Below, one piece after another: positions 36,562 through 45,510 of a DNA stretch of 64,000 bases (the first letter of the stretch is position 1; the number at the start of each line of letters is the position of its first letter). This DNA is from Myxococcus virescens (GTDB taxonomy: Bacteria > Myxococcota > Myxococcia > Myxococcales > Myxococcaceae), in the NCBI RefSeq assembly GCF_900101905.1, contig NZ_FNAJ01000001.1:620001-684000 (forward strand). The letters are read 5' to 3'. The notes beneath the pieces are model-generated. The model ran no database searches. It was not told the origin of the DNA and saw only the letters and a list, made by a program, of their open reading frames with translations. Made by a program: the position numbers and the translations under genes.

Positions 36562-37902
36562 ATGGCCTCTACGGCAAAGGCGATCGAACCGATCATCTCG
36601 GCGGCCTGGGGTAAGCCTCAGTCCTGGACCCTGGACAGCTACCGCAAGCGGGGGGGCTACGAGGCGCTGAAGAAGGCGCTCCAGATGGAGCCCGCCGCCA
36701 TCATCGACGAGGTGAAGAAGTCGAACCTCCGCGGTCGCGGCGGCGCCGGCTTCCCCACGGGCCTCAAGTGGAGCTTCGTCCCCAAGGACAGCCCCAAGCC
36801 CAAGTACCTGGCGGTCAACGGCGACGAGTCCGAGCCGGGCACCTTCAAGGACCGCTACATCCTGGAAGACGACCCGCACATGATGCTGGAGGGCATCGCC
36901 ATCGCGTCCTACGCGCTGGGCGTGCACACCTGCTACGTGTACCTGCGCGGCGAGTTCAAGTTCCCGGCGGAGCGCACGCAGGCGGCCATCGACGAGGCCT
37001 ACAAGGCGGGCATCTTCGGCAAGAAGGTCCTGGGCAAGGACTACGAGCTGAACTGCTACCTGGTCCGCGGCGCGGGCGCGTACATCTGCGGCGAGGAGAC
37101 GGCGCTGCTGGAGAGCCTGGAAGGCAAGAAGGGCTGGCCCCGCCTGAAGCCGCCCTTCCCCGCGGTGGTGGGCCTCTTCGGCTGCCCCACGGTGGTGAAC
37201 AACGTGGAGACGCTGGCCAGCGTGCCCGCCATCTTCCAGCAGGGCGCGGAGGCCTACGCGAAGCTGGGCACCGACAAGTCGGGCGGCACGCGGCTCGTCT
37301 GCCTCTCCGGCACGGTGAACCGGCCGGGCGTGTACGAAGTGTCGATGTTCACCACCCTCTCCGAGCTCATCTTCGACGACAAGTACGGCCGGGGCATGCC
37401 CGCGGGCCGGAAGGTGAAGGCCGTGATTCCGGGCGGCTCCTCGGCGCCGGTGCTGGGCGCGGACGAGCTGGACGTGGCCATGGAGTTCGAGGCCCTCAAG
37501 GTGAAGCAGACCATGGCGGGCTCCGGCGGCGTCATCGTCATGGACGACGCCACCTGCATGGTGCGCAGCTTGTGGCGCGTGGCCCGCTTCTACGCGGAAG
37601 AGTCGTGCGGCCAGTGCACGCCGTGCCGTGAAGGCACGCCCTGGCAGACGCGCCTCTTGCGCAAGATCGAAGAGGGCCGCGGCGAGCCGGGCGACATCGA
37701 CATGCTGTCCAACGTCGCGTCGTCGATCGCCCCCTACCCGCCCATCGGCCTGGGCAACACCATCTGCGCGCTCGGCGACGCGGCGGCGCTGCCCACGCAC
37801 TCGTTCCTCATGCGGTTCCGGGACGAGTTCGAGGCTCACATCCGTGAGCACCGCTGCCCGTTCGGCGACAAGCCCTGGGGTTCGTTCGGAGACTGGTCTT
37901 GA
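36562..37902 (+). CDS. nuoF: NADH-quinone oxidoreductase subunit F
   Basis: The 446-residue protein has the NADH-binding GRGGAGFPTGLKW, the FMN-binding NGDESEPGTFKDR, the glycine-rich GAGAYICGEETALLESLEG, and near the C-terminus the [4Fe-4S] ligands in ESCGQCTPCREG. It oxidises NADH with FMN and passes electrons to the N3 cluster. It follows nuoE by 35 bp. Its stop codon overlaps the TTG start of nuoJ. Subunit G, which should follow here in most operons, is absent. Confidence 0.95.
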   Translation: MASTAKAIEPIISAAWGKPQSWTLDSYRKRGGYEALKKALQMEPAAIIDEVKKSNLRGRGGAGFPTGLKWSFVPKDSPKPKYLAVNGDESEPGTFKDRYILEDDPHMMLEGIAIASYALGVHTCYVYLRGEFKFPAERTQAAIDEAYKAGIFGKKVLGKDYELNCYLVRGAGAYICGEETALLESLEGKKGWPRLKPPFPAVVGLFGCPTVVNNVETLASVPAIFQQGAEAYAKLGTDKSGGTRLVCLSGTVNRPGVYEVSMFTTLSELIFDDKYGRGMPAGRKVKAVIPGGSSAPVLGADELDVAMEFEALKVKQTMAGSGGVIVMDDATCMVRSLWRVARFYAEESCGQCTPCREGTPWQTRLLRKIEEGRGEPGDIDMLSNVASSIAPYPPIGLGNTICALGDAAALPTHSFLMRFRDEFEAHIREHRCPFGDKPWGSFGDWS

Positions 37903-38405
37903 ACATCGAGCTCATCCTCTTCGGGGCGTTCGCGCTCCTGACGCTGCTGTCGGCTGGAACAGTCATCTTCGCGCGCAGCCCCATCAATTCGGCCATGGCG
38001 CTGGTGTCCACGTTCTTCTTCATGGCCGGCATCTACGTGCTGCTGTGGGCGCACACGGTGGCCGTCATGCAGGTGCTCGTGTACGCGGGCGCCATCATGG
38101 TGCTCTTCCTGTTCGTCATCATGCTGCTCAACCTGGGAGAGTCGTCCACGCGCGGCAAGCCCACGGTGGCCCGCGTCGCGGGCGGCACGGCGACGGTGGG
38201 CCTGTTCGTGGTCCTGGCTATCGTCCTGCTGAAGCTGCCCGCCGAGCCGGCCACGCTGAGCACGGGAGCCCAGGCCTCCTTCGGCACCATCGCCACCATG
38301 GGTCAGGTCATCTTCACCCAGTGGCTGTTCCCTTTCGAAGCTGTGAGCTTGCTGCTGCTGGTGGCCATGGTGGGCGCAGTCGTCGTGGCCAAGTCGCGGA
38401 TCTGA
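37899..38405 (+). CDS. nuoJ: NADH-quinone oxidoreductase subunit J
   Basis: The 168-residue membrane protein has five hydrophobic helices and the NuoJ pattern: RSPINSAMALVSTFFFMAGIYVLL and VQVLVYAGAIMVLFLFVIMLL-like helices. The start is TTG 37899, overlapping the nuoF stop codon in a TTGA arrangement. It is part of the membrane arm that links quinone reduction to proton translocation. Confidence 0.9.
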   Translation: MNIELILFGAFALLTLLSAGTVIFARSPINSAMALVSTFFFMAGIYVLLWAHTVAVMQVLVYAGAIMVLFLFVIMLLNLGESSTRGKPTVARVAGGTATVGLFVVLAIVLLKLPAEPATLSTGAQASFGTIATMGQVIFTQWLFPFEAVSLLLLVAMVGAVVVAKSRI

Positions 38406-38478
38406 TCGCCCATCCCGGACAACTTTTCTGTGCTAGATGGCGGCGCAGGCAGCCGCTCGCGAGGCCCCGAATCGGCCC

Positions 38479-38781
38479 ATGGTTCCCATCACCTACTATC
38501 TCCTGCTTGCCGCCGCCCTGTTCTGCATGGGCATGTTCGGCGTGCTCGTTCGCCGCAACGCGCTGGTCGTCTTCATGAGCGTGGAGCTGATGCTCAACGC
38601 GGCCAACCTCACGTTCGTGGCCTTCGCGCGCATGCGCGGTGACGACCTCGGCCACGTGTCCGCCTTCTTCGTCATCGCGGTGGCGGCGGCGGAAGCCGCC
38701 ATCGGTCTGGCCATCGTCATCGCCGTCTTCCGGAGCCGGGGCAGCATCCTGCTGGAAGACCTCCGGACGATGAAGCACTGA
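38479..38781 (+). CDS. nuoK: NADH-quinone oxidoreductase subunit K
   Basis: The start at ATG 38479 gives 100 residues, the standard NuoK length; the in-frame ATG at 38437 would add 14 residues of non-membrane sequence. Three helices are visible, with the conserved Glu in FMSVELMLNAANL and a second Glu in AAAEAAIGLAI, both thought to take part in proton transfer. Confidence 0.92.
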   Translation: MVPITYYLLLAAALFCMGMFGVLVRRNALVVFMSVELMLNAANLTFVAFARMRGDDLGHVSAFFVIAVAAAEAAIGLAIVIAVFRSRGSILLEDLRTMKH

Positions 38782-38803
38782 TGCCCCCCCAGGAGCCACT
38801 GTC

Positions 38804-41032
38804 ATGACTCTCGTCGAATTCTTCCGGGCGGCACCCGTGGCGCCAGACATCCTGGCGCCCTCGCTCTGGCTCATCATCGCGCTGCCCCTGCTGGGCGCGT
38901 TCATCTGCGGTGTGTTCGGCAAGATGATGGGCCGGGCCAACGTCCAGCTCGTCGCCTGTGCGGCGGTGGCCGGCTCCTTCGTCCTGAGCCTGTTGGCCTT
39001 CTGGGCCACCAGCCATCACAACCCCGAGACGGGTCGGCTGGCGGCCATCTTCCCCAACCCGTTCGGCATCGAGCGGGACTTCGTGCGCTACGCGCTCGCG
39101 TACGACTACGGCACCTGGTTCTCGGTGGGCGACGTCCGGGTGAACATCGGGCTGATGGTGGACCATCTGTCCGGCATCCTGCTGCTCATCATCACCGGCG
39201 TCGGCTTCCTCATCCACCTGTACTCCACCAGCTACATGGAGCACGACGCCGCGTACTGGCGGTTCTTCGCGTACCTGAACCTGTTCGTCGCGGCGATGCT
39301 GACGCTGGTGCTGGCCGACAACCTGATCCTGCTCTTCGTGGGCTGGGAGGGCGTCGGCATGGCCAGCTACCTGCTCATCGGCTTCTGGTACGACGACCCG
39401 GCCAAGGCCTGGGCCGGGCGCAAGGCCTTCGTCACCAACCGCATCGGTGACTTCGCGTTCCTCATCGGCACCTTCCTGCTGGTGCTGCTGGTCTCCGCCT
39501 TCACCCAGCAGTCGAACGCGGCGGACTTCAACAACGCCGGCACCACCGCGCAGCACTACACGGCCGCGCTGGAGCAGAAGGGCCCGGTGACGTTCAAGGG
39601 CCTGGAGAAGATGGCCGAGGGCCTGGTGGACGGCTCCGCGGACAAGGTCGACCTGAGCACCCCCATCGAGGCGGGCCCGCTGGAGGGCTACACCTTCGGC
39701 GGCGTGATGACGGCGGCCATGCTGCTGTTCCTCCTGGGCGCCGCGGGCAAGAGCGCGCAGCTGCCCCTCTACGTCTGGCTGCCGGACGCCATGGCCGGCC
39801 CGACGCCGGTCTCCGCCCTCATCCACGCCGCGACGATGGTGACCGCCGGCGTCTACCTGTTCAGCCGCATGTCCGCGCTGCTGGTGCTGAGCCCCACCGC
39901 CATGGCGACCATCGCCATCATCGGCGCGCTCACCTCGCTGCTGGCGGCGCTCATCGCCTTCGCGCAGGACGACATCAAGAAGGTGCTCGCCTACTCCACG
40001 GTGTCCCAGCTGGGCATCATGTTCATGGGCGTGGGCATGGGCATCTTCTGGGCGGCGGTGTTCCACCTGATGACGCACGCCTTCTTCAAGGCCTGCCTCT
40101 TCCTCGGCGCCGGCAGCGTGATGCACGGCAACGGCGACGAGACGGACATCAAGAAGCTGGGTGGCCTGCGCAAGGAGATGCCCTGGACCTGGGCCACCTT
40201 CCTGGTCGCCACCCTGGCCATCACCGGCATCATCCCGCTGTCCGGCTTCTTCTCGAAGGACGCCATCCTGCACGGCGTGCACCACAACCACCTGCAGGGC
40301 ATGGAGTGGGTGTCCAGCCTCGTCTACTACCTGGGCCTGCTCATCGCGGCGTCCACCGCGTTCTACATGACGCGCGTGTACCTGCTCACCTTCGAGGGTC
40401 CCCGCTCGAAGGAGGCCCGAGTGGCCCACGCCCATGAGAGCGCCTGGCAGATGACCCTGCCGCTGGTGGTGCTGGCGGTCCTGAGCGTGGTCGCCGCGCG
40501 GTACGCGTTCGGCATCGACTTCTTCAACATGACGGCGCAGCCGGTGCTCGACAACTTCCTGAGCCCGGTGTTCAGCGCGACCAAGCGCATCACCGACGCC
40601 AGCACGCTGGTGGCGCTGGACACCAGCCGCCCGCAGCTGGTGCCGGACTACCTCAAGGCCTGGGCCGTGGCCCTGGCGGGTGGCGGCGCGGCGGCCTTCC
40701 TCTACCTGCGCTACTTCCCTTCGCGCGTGGGTCAGCCGGATCCCGCCTTCATCCGCGCGGTGCGCCCCCTGGCGCTCAACAAGTTCTACGTGGACGAGCT
40801 CTATGAGCTGATTGTCATCCGTCCCGTGAAGTTCATGAGCTTCCTCCTCTTCCGCGTCGTGGACGCGCTCGTCATCGACACCGTGGCGGTCCGCGGCACG
40901 GCGTGGGTGACGGCGCGCGTGGGCAGTGCGCTCCGCTACGTGCAGTCGGGCGATGCCCAGGCCTACGCCGCTGTGCTGGCCATCGCCCTGCTGGGCGGGA
41001 TGGCCTACGCCCTCATCCAGGTGATGCAATGA
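38804..41032 (+). CDS. nuoL: NADH-quinone oxidoreductase subunit L
   Basis: The 742-residue protein is the large antiporter-like subunit, with many membrane helices. It has the conserved FVGWEGVGMASYLLIGFWY (with the ion-path Glu), AGKSAQLPLYVWLPDAMAGPTPVSALIHAATMVTAGVYL, and KKVLAYSTVSQLGIMF. The C-terminal part includes the long amphipathic piston helix region and a final helix. It is longer than the usual 610-660 residues, with extra residues around 220-300 and in the tail. The nuoM start overlaps its stop codon. Confidence 0.94.
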   Translation: MTLVEFFRAAPVAPDILAPSLWLIIALPLLGAFICGVFGKMMGRANVQLVACAAVAGSFVLSLLAFWATSHHNPETGRLAAIFPNPFGIERDFVRYALAYDYGTWFSVGDVRVNIGLMVDHLSGILLLIITGVGFLIHLYSTSYMEHDAAYWRFFAYLNLFVAAMLTLVLADNLILLFVGWEGVGMASYLLIGFWYDDPAKAWAGRKAFVTNRIGDFAFLIGTFLLVLLVSAFTQQSNAADFNNAGTTAQHYTAALEQKGPVTFKGLEKMAEGLVDGSADKVDLSTPIEAGPLEGYTFGGVMTAAMLLFLLGAAGKSAQLPLYVWLPDAMAGPTPVSALIHAATMVTAGVYLFSRMSALLVLSPTAMATIAIIGALTSLLAALIAFAQDDIKKVLAYSTVSQLGIMFMGVGMGIFWAAVFHLMTHAFFKACLFLGAGSVMHGNGDETDIKKLGGLRKEMPWTWATFLVATLAITGIIPLSGFFSKDAILHGVHHNHLQGMEWVSSLVYYLGLLIAASTAFYMTRVYLLTFEGPRSKEARVAHAHESAWQMTLPLVVLAVLSVVAARYAFGIDFFNMTAQPVLDNFLSPVFSATKRITDASTLVALDTSRPQLVPDYLKAWAVALAGGGAAAFLYLRYFPSRVGQPDPAFIRAVRPLALNKFYVDELYELIVIRPVKFMSFLLFRVVDALVIDTVAVRGTAWVTARVGSALRYVQSGDAQAYAAVLAIALLGGMAYALIQVMQ

Positions 41033-42756
41033 GCTTCTTCGACAACCACCTGCTCAACCTCGTCGTCTTCCTGCCGCTGGTTTTCGCGGCGCTGGTGGCG
41101 CTGCTGCCGGCCGGCGAGCATGGTCAGATTCGCACCATCACGTTCATCGCCATGGTGGTGGACCTGATGTTCGGGGTCTGGGCCTACATGACGTACGTGC
41201 CGGGCGGGCCGGAGTTCCAGCTCGAGTACCGGGCGCGCTGGTTCGACCTGTTCGGCACCAGCTACCACATTGGCGTGGACGGCCTGGCCGTGAGCCTGCT
41301 GCTGCTCACCGTCTTCCTGGGGCCCCTCGTGGTGCTGGCGTCCACCACGTACATCAAGTTCCGCATCAAGGAGTTCCACCTGGCGCTGCTGGTGCTCCAG
41401 ACGACGATGCTGGGCGCGCTGGTGTCGCTGGACGTGCTGCTCTTCTACATCTTCTTCGAGGCCATGCTCATCCCCATGTACCTCCTGGTGGGTGTGTGGG
41501 GCGCCGAGGACCGCCAGATGGCGGCGGTGAAGTTCTTCCTCTACACGCTGGCCGGCTCGCTGCTGATGCTGGTGGCCGTCATCGCCGTGTACTTCATCAG
41601 CGCGCCGGTGGGTGCCCGCTCCTTCGACTACGCGAGCATCTACAACGGCCTGCTGGACGCCAACCGTCAGCTCAGCGCCTGCACTACCGCGGGCACGTGC
41701 GACTCGCTCACGGGACTGGCCGCCACGCTGCACACCTGGGGTCCGTGGCTGTTCGCGGCGTTCGCCATCGCGTTCGCCGTCAAGGTCCCCATGTGGCCGC
41801 TGCACACCTGGTTGCCGGACGCGCACGTGCAGGCGCCGGTGGCTGGCTCCATGATTCTGGCCGGCGTCACCCTGAAGATGGGGACCTTCGGCTTCTGGCG
41901 CTACGCGATTCCCTTCTTCCCGGTGGCCACGCAGCAGGCGCGGCCCTTCCTGGCCACGCTGGCCGTCATCGGCATCGTGTACGGCGCGCTGATGTGCCTG
42001 GCGCAGCGGGACATCAAGAAGCTGATTGCGTACTCGTCGGTCAGCCACCTGGGCTACTGCATGCTGGGCATCCTGGCGATTACGGCCGAGGGCGCCACGG
42101 GCAGCGCGTACCAGATGCTCAACCACGGTGTGTCCACGGGCGCGCTGTTCCTCCTGTTCGGCTACCTGTACGAGCGGCGCCACTCGCGCCTGATGGCGGA
42201 CTACGGCGGCATCGCGAAGGTGATGCCGGTGTTCACCGCGGCCTTCGTCATCATCACCTTCTCCTCCATCGCGGTGCCGGGCACCAACGGCTTCATCGGT
42301 GAGTTCCTGGTCCTGCTGGGCACCTTCAAGAGCGACCTGGGCGAGGCCGCGGGCAACCCGCACCTGACGGCGGTGTTCGGCGCCTTCGCCACGCTGGGCG
42401 TCATCCTGGGCGCCGCGTACATGCTGTGGATGGTCCAGAAGGTGTTCTTCGGTGGAATCACCCACCGGGAGAACCAACACCTGACGGACATGAACCTGCG
42501 CGAGGGCCTCACGGTGCTCCCCTTCATCGTCCTGGTCGCCGTGATGGGTCTGCAGCCGCAGCCCTTCCTGGACCGGCTGGAGCCGTCCACGGACCGCTTC
42601 CTGGCCCGCGCCCGCGTGGGCACGCCGGGGGCCGAGTTGCAGGAGGACCGGCTTCGGGTCGAGGTGATGTCCCTGCCATCCCGTCAGGTTGTCGCCGCGC
42701 CGTCCGCGCCCGTTCCGTTGGCCGCCGCCCCGGCCGTTCCCTCGCCGCGGCAGTAG
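41029..42756 (+). CDS. nuoM: NADH-quinone oxidoreductase subunit M
   Basis: The 575-residue protein starts at ATG 41029, overlapping the nuoL stop by four bases. It has the antiporter-like motifs YIFFEAMLIPMYLLVGVWG, AVKVPMWPLHTWLPDAHVQAPVAGSMILAGVTLKMG and IKKLIAYSSVSHLGYCMLG. The C-terminal 50 residues form a non-membrane tail rich in Ala, Pro and Arg beyond the usual end. Confidence 0.94.
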   Translation: MSFFDNHLLNLVVFLPLVFAALVALLPAGEHGQIRTITFIAMVVDLMFGVWAYMTYVPGGPEFQLEYRARWFDLFGTSYHIGVDGLAVSLLLLTVFLGPLVVLASTTYIKFRIKEFHLALLVLQTTMLGALVSLDVLLFYIFFEAMLIPMYLLVGVWGAEDRQMAAVKFFLYTLAGSLLMLVAVIAVYFISAPVGARSFDYASIYNGLLDANRQLSACTTAGTCDSLTGLAATLHTWGPWLFAAFAIAFAVKVPMWPLHTWLPDAHVQAPVAGSMILAGVTLKMGTFGFWRYAIPFFPVATQQARPFLATLAVIGIVYGALMCLAQRDIKKLIAYSSVSHLGYCMLGILAITAEGATGSAYQMLNHGVSTGALFLLFGYLYERRHSRLMADYGGIAKVMPVFTAAFVIITFSSIAVPGTNGFIGEFLVLLGTFKSDLGEAAGNPHLTAVFGAFATLGVILGAAYMLWMVQKVFFGGITHRENQHLTDMNLREGLTVLPFIVLVAVMGLQPQPFLDRLEPSTDRFLARARVGTPGAELQEDRLRVEVMSLPSRQVVAAPSAPVPLAAAPAVPSPRQ

Positions 42757-42773
42757 CCGCCTGAGCTTCCGAC

Positions 42774-44333
42774 ATGAACCTGCCCAATCTCAGCCTGGCA
42801 GACTTCCTCCCGCTGCTGCCCGCCATCATCATGGTGGTGGGCGCCTCCATCCTGCTGCTGTCGGAGGTGTTCCTCTCCACGACGGCGTCGCGCGCGTACC
42901 AGGCGGTGCTCACCGTGGTGACGGCGGTGGCGGCCGGCGCCATGGCGCTGACGACGATGTTCGAGCCACCCCAGGAGGTGATGCTCGGCTTCGGCGTGAT
43001 GGACCCCTTCTCCAGCTTCCTCACCTTCGTGGTGTGCGTGGGTCTGGCGCTGGCGACCCTGAGCTCGGTGAGCTTCCTGCGCAAGCGCGGCGCGGAGCGC
43101 GGTGAGTTCTACGCGCTGATGCTGTTCGCCTCGGCGGGCATGAGCCTGCTGGCGATGTCGAACGAGCTCATCACGCTCTTCGTCAACATCGAGGTCCTCT
43201 CCCTCTCCACCTACGCGCTGACGTCGTACCTGCGGCGTGGCACGCGGCCGAGCGAGGCGGGCTTCAAGTACTTCATCCTGGGCGCCTTCTCGTCCGCGGT
43301 GCTGCTCTACGGCGCGGCGCTGCTGTACGGCGCCACCGGCACCACCCACCTGACGGCCATGGCCGGTCCGCTGTCCACCGCCATGTCGTCGCAGCCGGGC
43401 CTAGTGTACGCGGGCATCATCCTGGTGATCACGGGCTTCGCCTTCAAGGTCGCCGCGGTGCCGTTCCACATGTGGACGCCGGACGTCTACGAGGGCGCGC
43501 CGACGCCGGTCACCGCGCTGATGAGCGTGGGCGTGAAGGCGGCCGCCTTCGCGGCGATGGTCCGCGTGTTCTTCATGGTGGGCAAGGGCGTGGACCCGCA
43601 GATGCTGCTGGGCCTGTTCTCCGTGCTGGCCTTCCTCACCATGGTGGCGGGCAACCTGCTGGCGATTCCGCAGCGCAACGTGAAGCGCATGCTGGCGTAC
43701 TCGTCCATTGCCCACGCCGGCTACCTGCTGGTGGGCGTGGCCGCCCTCTTCGTCACCGGCCCGGGCGAGCAGTTCCGCCTGCTGGGTGCGTCCGCGCTGA
43801 CGGGCGGCACCCCGCTGGACCTGGCCCGCGCGGAGGCGCTGCGCGGCATCCTCTACTACCTGCTGGCGTACACGTTCAGCGCAGTGGGCGCCTTCGCCAT
43901 CGTCTCCGTCCTGGAGCGTCGCGAGGACGAGGAGAAGGGCACCGCCTGGGACCTGGAGCGCTTCAGCGGGCTGGCTCAGCGCAAGCCGGGCTGGGCCTTC
44001 GCGATGGCGGCCTTCATGCTGTCGCTGGGTGGCATCCCGCCCACCATCGGCTTCATGAGCAAGCTGCTCATCTTCCAGGCCGCCGTGGACGCGGGCCTCA
44101 TCGGCCTCACCATCGTCGGCGTGCTCTCCAGCGCGGTGGGCATCTATTACTACCTGCGCGTGGTGGTCTACATGTTCATGCGGCCGGTGCCGGAGGGCGC
44201 GCAGGCGCTCGAGAAGAGCTGGTCCACCGAGCTGGCGCTGGTGCTGTCCACCGCGGCGGTCGTGATTCTGGGCATCATCCCCGGTCCCATCATGGGCTGG
44301 CTGGAGCAGGCCAGCAGCATCTTCGGCCAGTAG
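42774..44333 (+). CDS. nuoN: NADH-quinone oxidoreductase subunit N
   Basis: The 519-residue protein is the third antiporter-like subunit: LFVNIEVLSLSTYALTSYLR, FKVAAVPFHMWTPDVYEGAPTPVTALMSVGVKAAAFAAMV and VKRMLAYSSIAHAGYLLVG. It ends the operon, 77 bp from the convergent GNAT gene, and is followed by a hairpin terminator. Confidence 0.94.
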   Translation: MNLPNLSLADFLPLLPAIIMVVGASILLLSEVFLSTTASRAYQAVLTVVTAVAAGAMALTTMFEPPQEVMLGFGVMDPFSSFLTFVVCVGLALATLSSVSFLRKRGAERGEFYALMLFASAGMSLLAMSNELITLFVNIEVLSLSTYALTSYLRRGTRPSEAGFKYFILGAFSSAVLLYGAALLYGATGTTHLTAMAGPLSTAMSSQPGLVYAGIILVITGFAFKVAAVPFHMWTPDVYEGAPTPVTALMSVGVKAAAFAAMVRVFFMVGKGVDPQMLLGLFSVLAFLTMVAGNLLAIPQRNVKRMLAYSSIAHAGYLLVGVAALFVTGPGEQFRLLGASALTGGTPLDLARAEALRGILYYLLAYTFSAVGAFAIVSVLERREDEEKGTAWDLERFSGLAQRKPGWAFAMAAFMLSLGGIPPTIGFMSKLLIFQAAVDAGLIGLTIVGVLSSAVGIYYYLRVVVYMFMRPVPEGAQALEKSWSTELALVLSTAAVVILGIIPGPIMGWLEQASSIFGQ

Positions 44334-44357
44334 CCTCCCGCCTCCGCTGTCACACCC

Positions 44358-44397
44358 CGCCCGCCCTGGCTTCGTGCTTGGGCGGGCGTCGTGTTTT
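44358..44397 (+). terminator. terminator of the nuo operon
   Basis: CGCCCGCCC (44358-44366) pairs with GGGCGGGCG (44380-44388) across a 13-base loop, and GTCGTGTTTT follows. It sits between nuoN and the convergent GNAT gene. Confidence 0.7.
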
Positions 44398-44410
44398 CAG
44401 CGCCCGTGAA

Positions 44411-45247
44411 TCAGGGCGCCGCGTCCACCAGTGAGCCGCGAAGCTCCAGCGTCTCGAGGCGCATCTGCGCTCCCGCTTCGCGGAGCAGGTGCACCAGGGG
44501 CGCGTCATCCACCACCGTGACATTCAGCGCGGACACGCCCTCCTCCAGCCGGCTGAAGGCCTCTTCGAGCAGTGTCCGCGCATGCCCGGGAGACACCGCG
44601 AAGAAGGGAAACAAGCTAGGACCGGGGCGCAGGTCCATCATCCCCAACCACCGGCGCGCAGGGACTTGAGGGTCGATGAGCCCCAGCAGCCGGTGCGAGT
44701 CACTGGCCGCGGAGGCCGCCAGCTTGCCGGGAATCATCCCGAAGGCCTCCGTCAGCGCGCCACAGTCCTCTAGCGACACCGGGACCACGGCCCCGTCCGG
44801 TGACGCGAGGGGGAGCGCCGCCAGGTGGGCCCGCGTCACCCGCAACGTGGTGGCCTCGCGCGCCGGCCGCATTCCCAGCGAGGTGTAGAGCTCGAGCGCG
44901 GGCGTGTTGTCCCGCTTCACGTTGAGGACCCAGCGGGTGCACCCTTGTGCGCGAAAGTGCCCGGCCAGGTGCGTCATCATCCTCCGCCCCAGTCCCTGCC
45001 CCCGGGCGAACGGCGCCACCACCAATTGCCTCACGTACCCGAAGTCCCCCAGGACGCTCGTCACGGCGTAGGCGCCCACACCCTGGGGACCTTCGGCGAA
45101 CAGGGAGCGCTGAGCGATTTCCGCCGCCCACACGGGCTCTGGCGGCGGGGGCTCATCCACCCCGAGTTCAAGAAACAGCCGGGCAAAGACAGCGTGGTCT
45201 TCCAGCCGACCGGGACGCAGCACCCACTGAGATTCAGAGGAACCCAC
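44411..45247 (-). CDS. GNAT-family N-acetyltransferase downstream of pxr
   Basis: The start is GTG 45247, preceded by AAAGGAAG; the long open frame upstream runs through the terminator of the small RNA and is not coding. The 278-residue protein has the GNAT core with FGYVRQLVVAPFARGQGLGRRMMTHLAG (acetyl-CoA loop RGQGLG) and NVKRDNTPALELYTSLGM. A second, more divergent half follows (about 160-278). Target unknown. In M. xanthus a GNAT gene lies directly downstream of the pxr small RNA gene, which fits this place. It may get read-through from the upstream promoter. Confidence 0.88.
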   Translation of the reverse strand: MGSSESQWVLRPGRLEDHAVFARLFLELGVDEPPPPEPVWAAEIAQRSLFAEGPQGVGAYAVTSVLGDFGYVRQLVVAPFARGQGLGRRMMTHLAGHFRAQGCTRWVLNVKRDNTPALELYTSLGMRPAREATTLRVTRAHLAALPLASPDGAVVPVSLEDCGALTEAFGMIPGKLAASAASDSHRLLGLIDPQVPARRWLGMMDLRPGPSLFPFFAVSPGHARTLLEEAFSRLEEGVSALNVTVVDDAPLVHLLREAGAQMRLETLELRGSLVDAAP

Positions 45248-45288
45248 CTGCGCTTCCTTTCGTCGCGAGCCGAGGCAGCTACGGACGC

Positions 45289-45331
45289 GGAAAAGAAGGC
45301 GGCCCGACACCCCAAAGAGGTGCCGGGCCGC
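45289..45331 (-). terminator. terminator of the pxr small RNA (third stem-loop)
   Basis: The 13-base arms 45299-45311 and 45319-45331 pair along their full length on the minus strand; the single A/C mismatch of the plus strand becomes a G-U pair in the minus-strand RNA. The U-rich run follows at 45297-45289 (minus CCTTCTTTTCC). The asymmetry supports minus-strand termination, upstream of the GNAT gene. Confidence 0.8.
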
Positions 45332-45411
45332 GGGTCTTCTCAAGGTGACTCACCGGAAGTGCTGAAGGGGTGGGGGGGAACCGCCTTCAGCCTCGCTTCG
45401 ATGTGTCCCGC
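45297..45411 (-). ncRNA. pxr: Pxr small RNA
   Basis: This is recognised from context and structure. The RNA would start at about 45411, twelve bases after the sigma-54 -12 element, and end in the terminator at 45297. It has three stem-loops: SL1 at 45391-45361 (GCTGAAGG/CCTTCAGC, eight perfect pairs, loop with the seven-cytosine run at 45378-45372), a small SL2 at 45354-45344 (GGTGA/TCACC), and the terminator stem. Pxr is known in M. xanthus to inhibit the start of fruiting-body development while nutrients last. As I recall, the mutation that restored development in an evolved cheater falls in this run of seven cytosines. Here the run is intact. The precise 5' and processed ends cannot be read from sequence. 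Confidence 0.85.
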
Positions 45412-45421
45412 GTATTCCTTT

Positions 45422-45437
45422 AGCAGTCGCCGTGCCA
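45422..45437 (-). promoter_or_regulatory. sigma-54 promoter of pxr
   Basis: On the minus strand TGGCACGGCGACTGCT matches the consensus TGGCAC-N5-TTGC with a single change (C for the first T of TTGC). GG and GC are exactly ten bases apart. It lies upstream of the RNA and downstream of an NtrC-type activator gene, as expected for its control. Confidence 0.8.
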
Positions 45438-45510
45438 GCAGCCTCGCGGGGAGAAACTCTAGTTTTCTCAAGCACTTGAAGAACTAGCTGACGCTGCCCC
45501 TGCCCCGCCG

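Noticed and set aside
44411-45343. Longer start of the GNAT gene at 45343
   Set aside because: It would run through the pxr terminator hairpin. GTG 45247 has a proper upstream site and gives the family-typical N-terminus.
45360-45475. A minus-strand frame of about 43 codons (LRKLEFLPARLLARRLL...) overlapping the pxr promoter and RNA
   Set aside because: It covers the sigma-54 promoter and SL1, has no ribosome binding site, begins at a TTG, and its codon bias is weaker than the neighbours. The RNA gene explains the conservation better.
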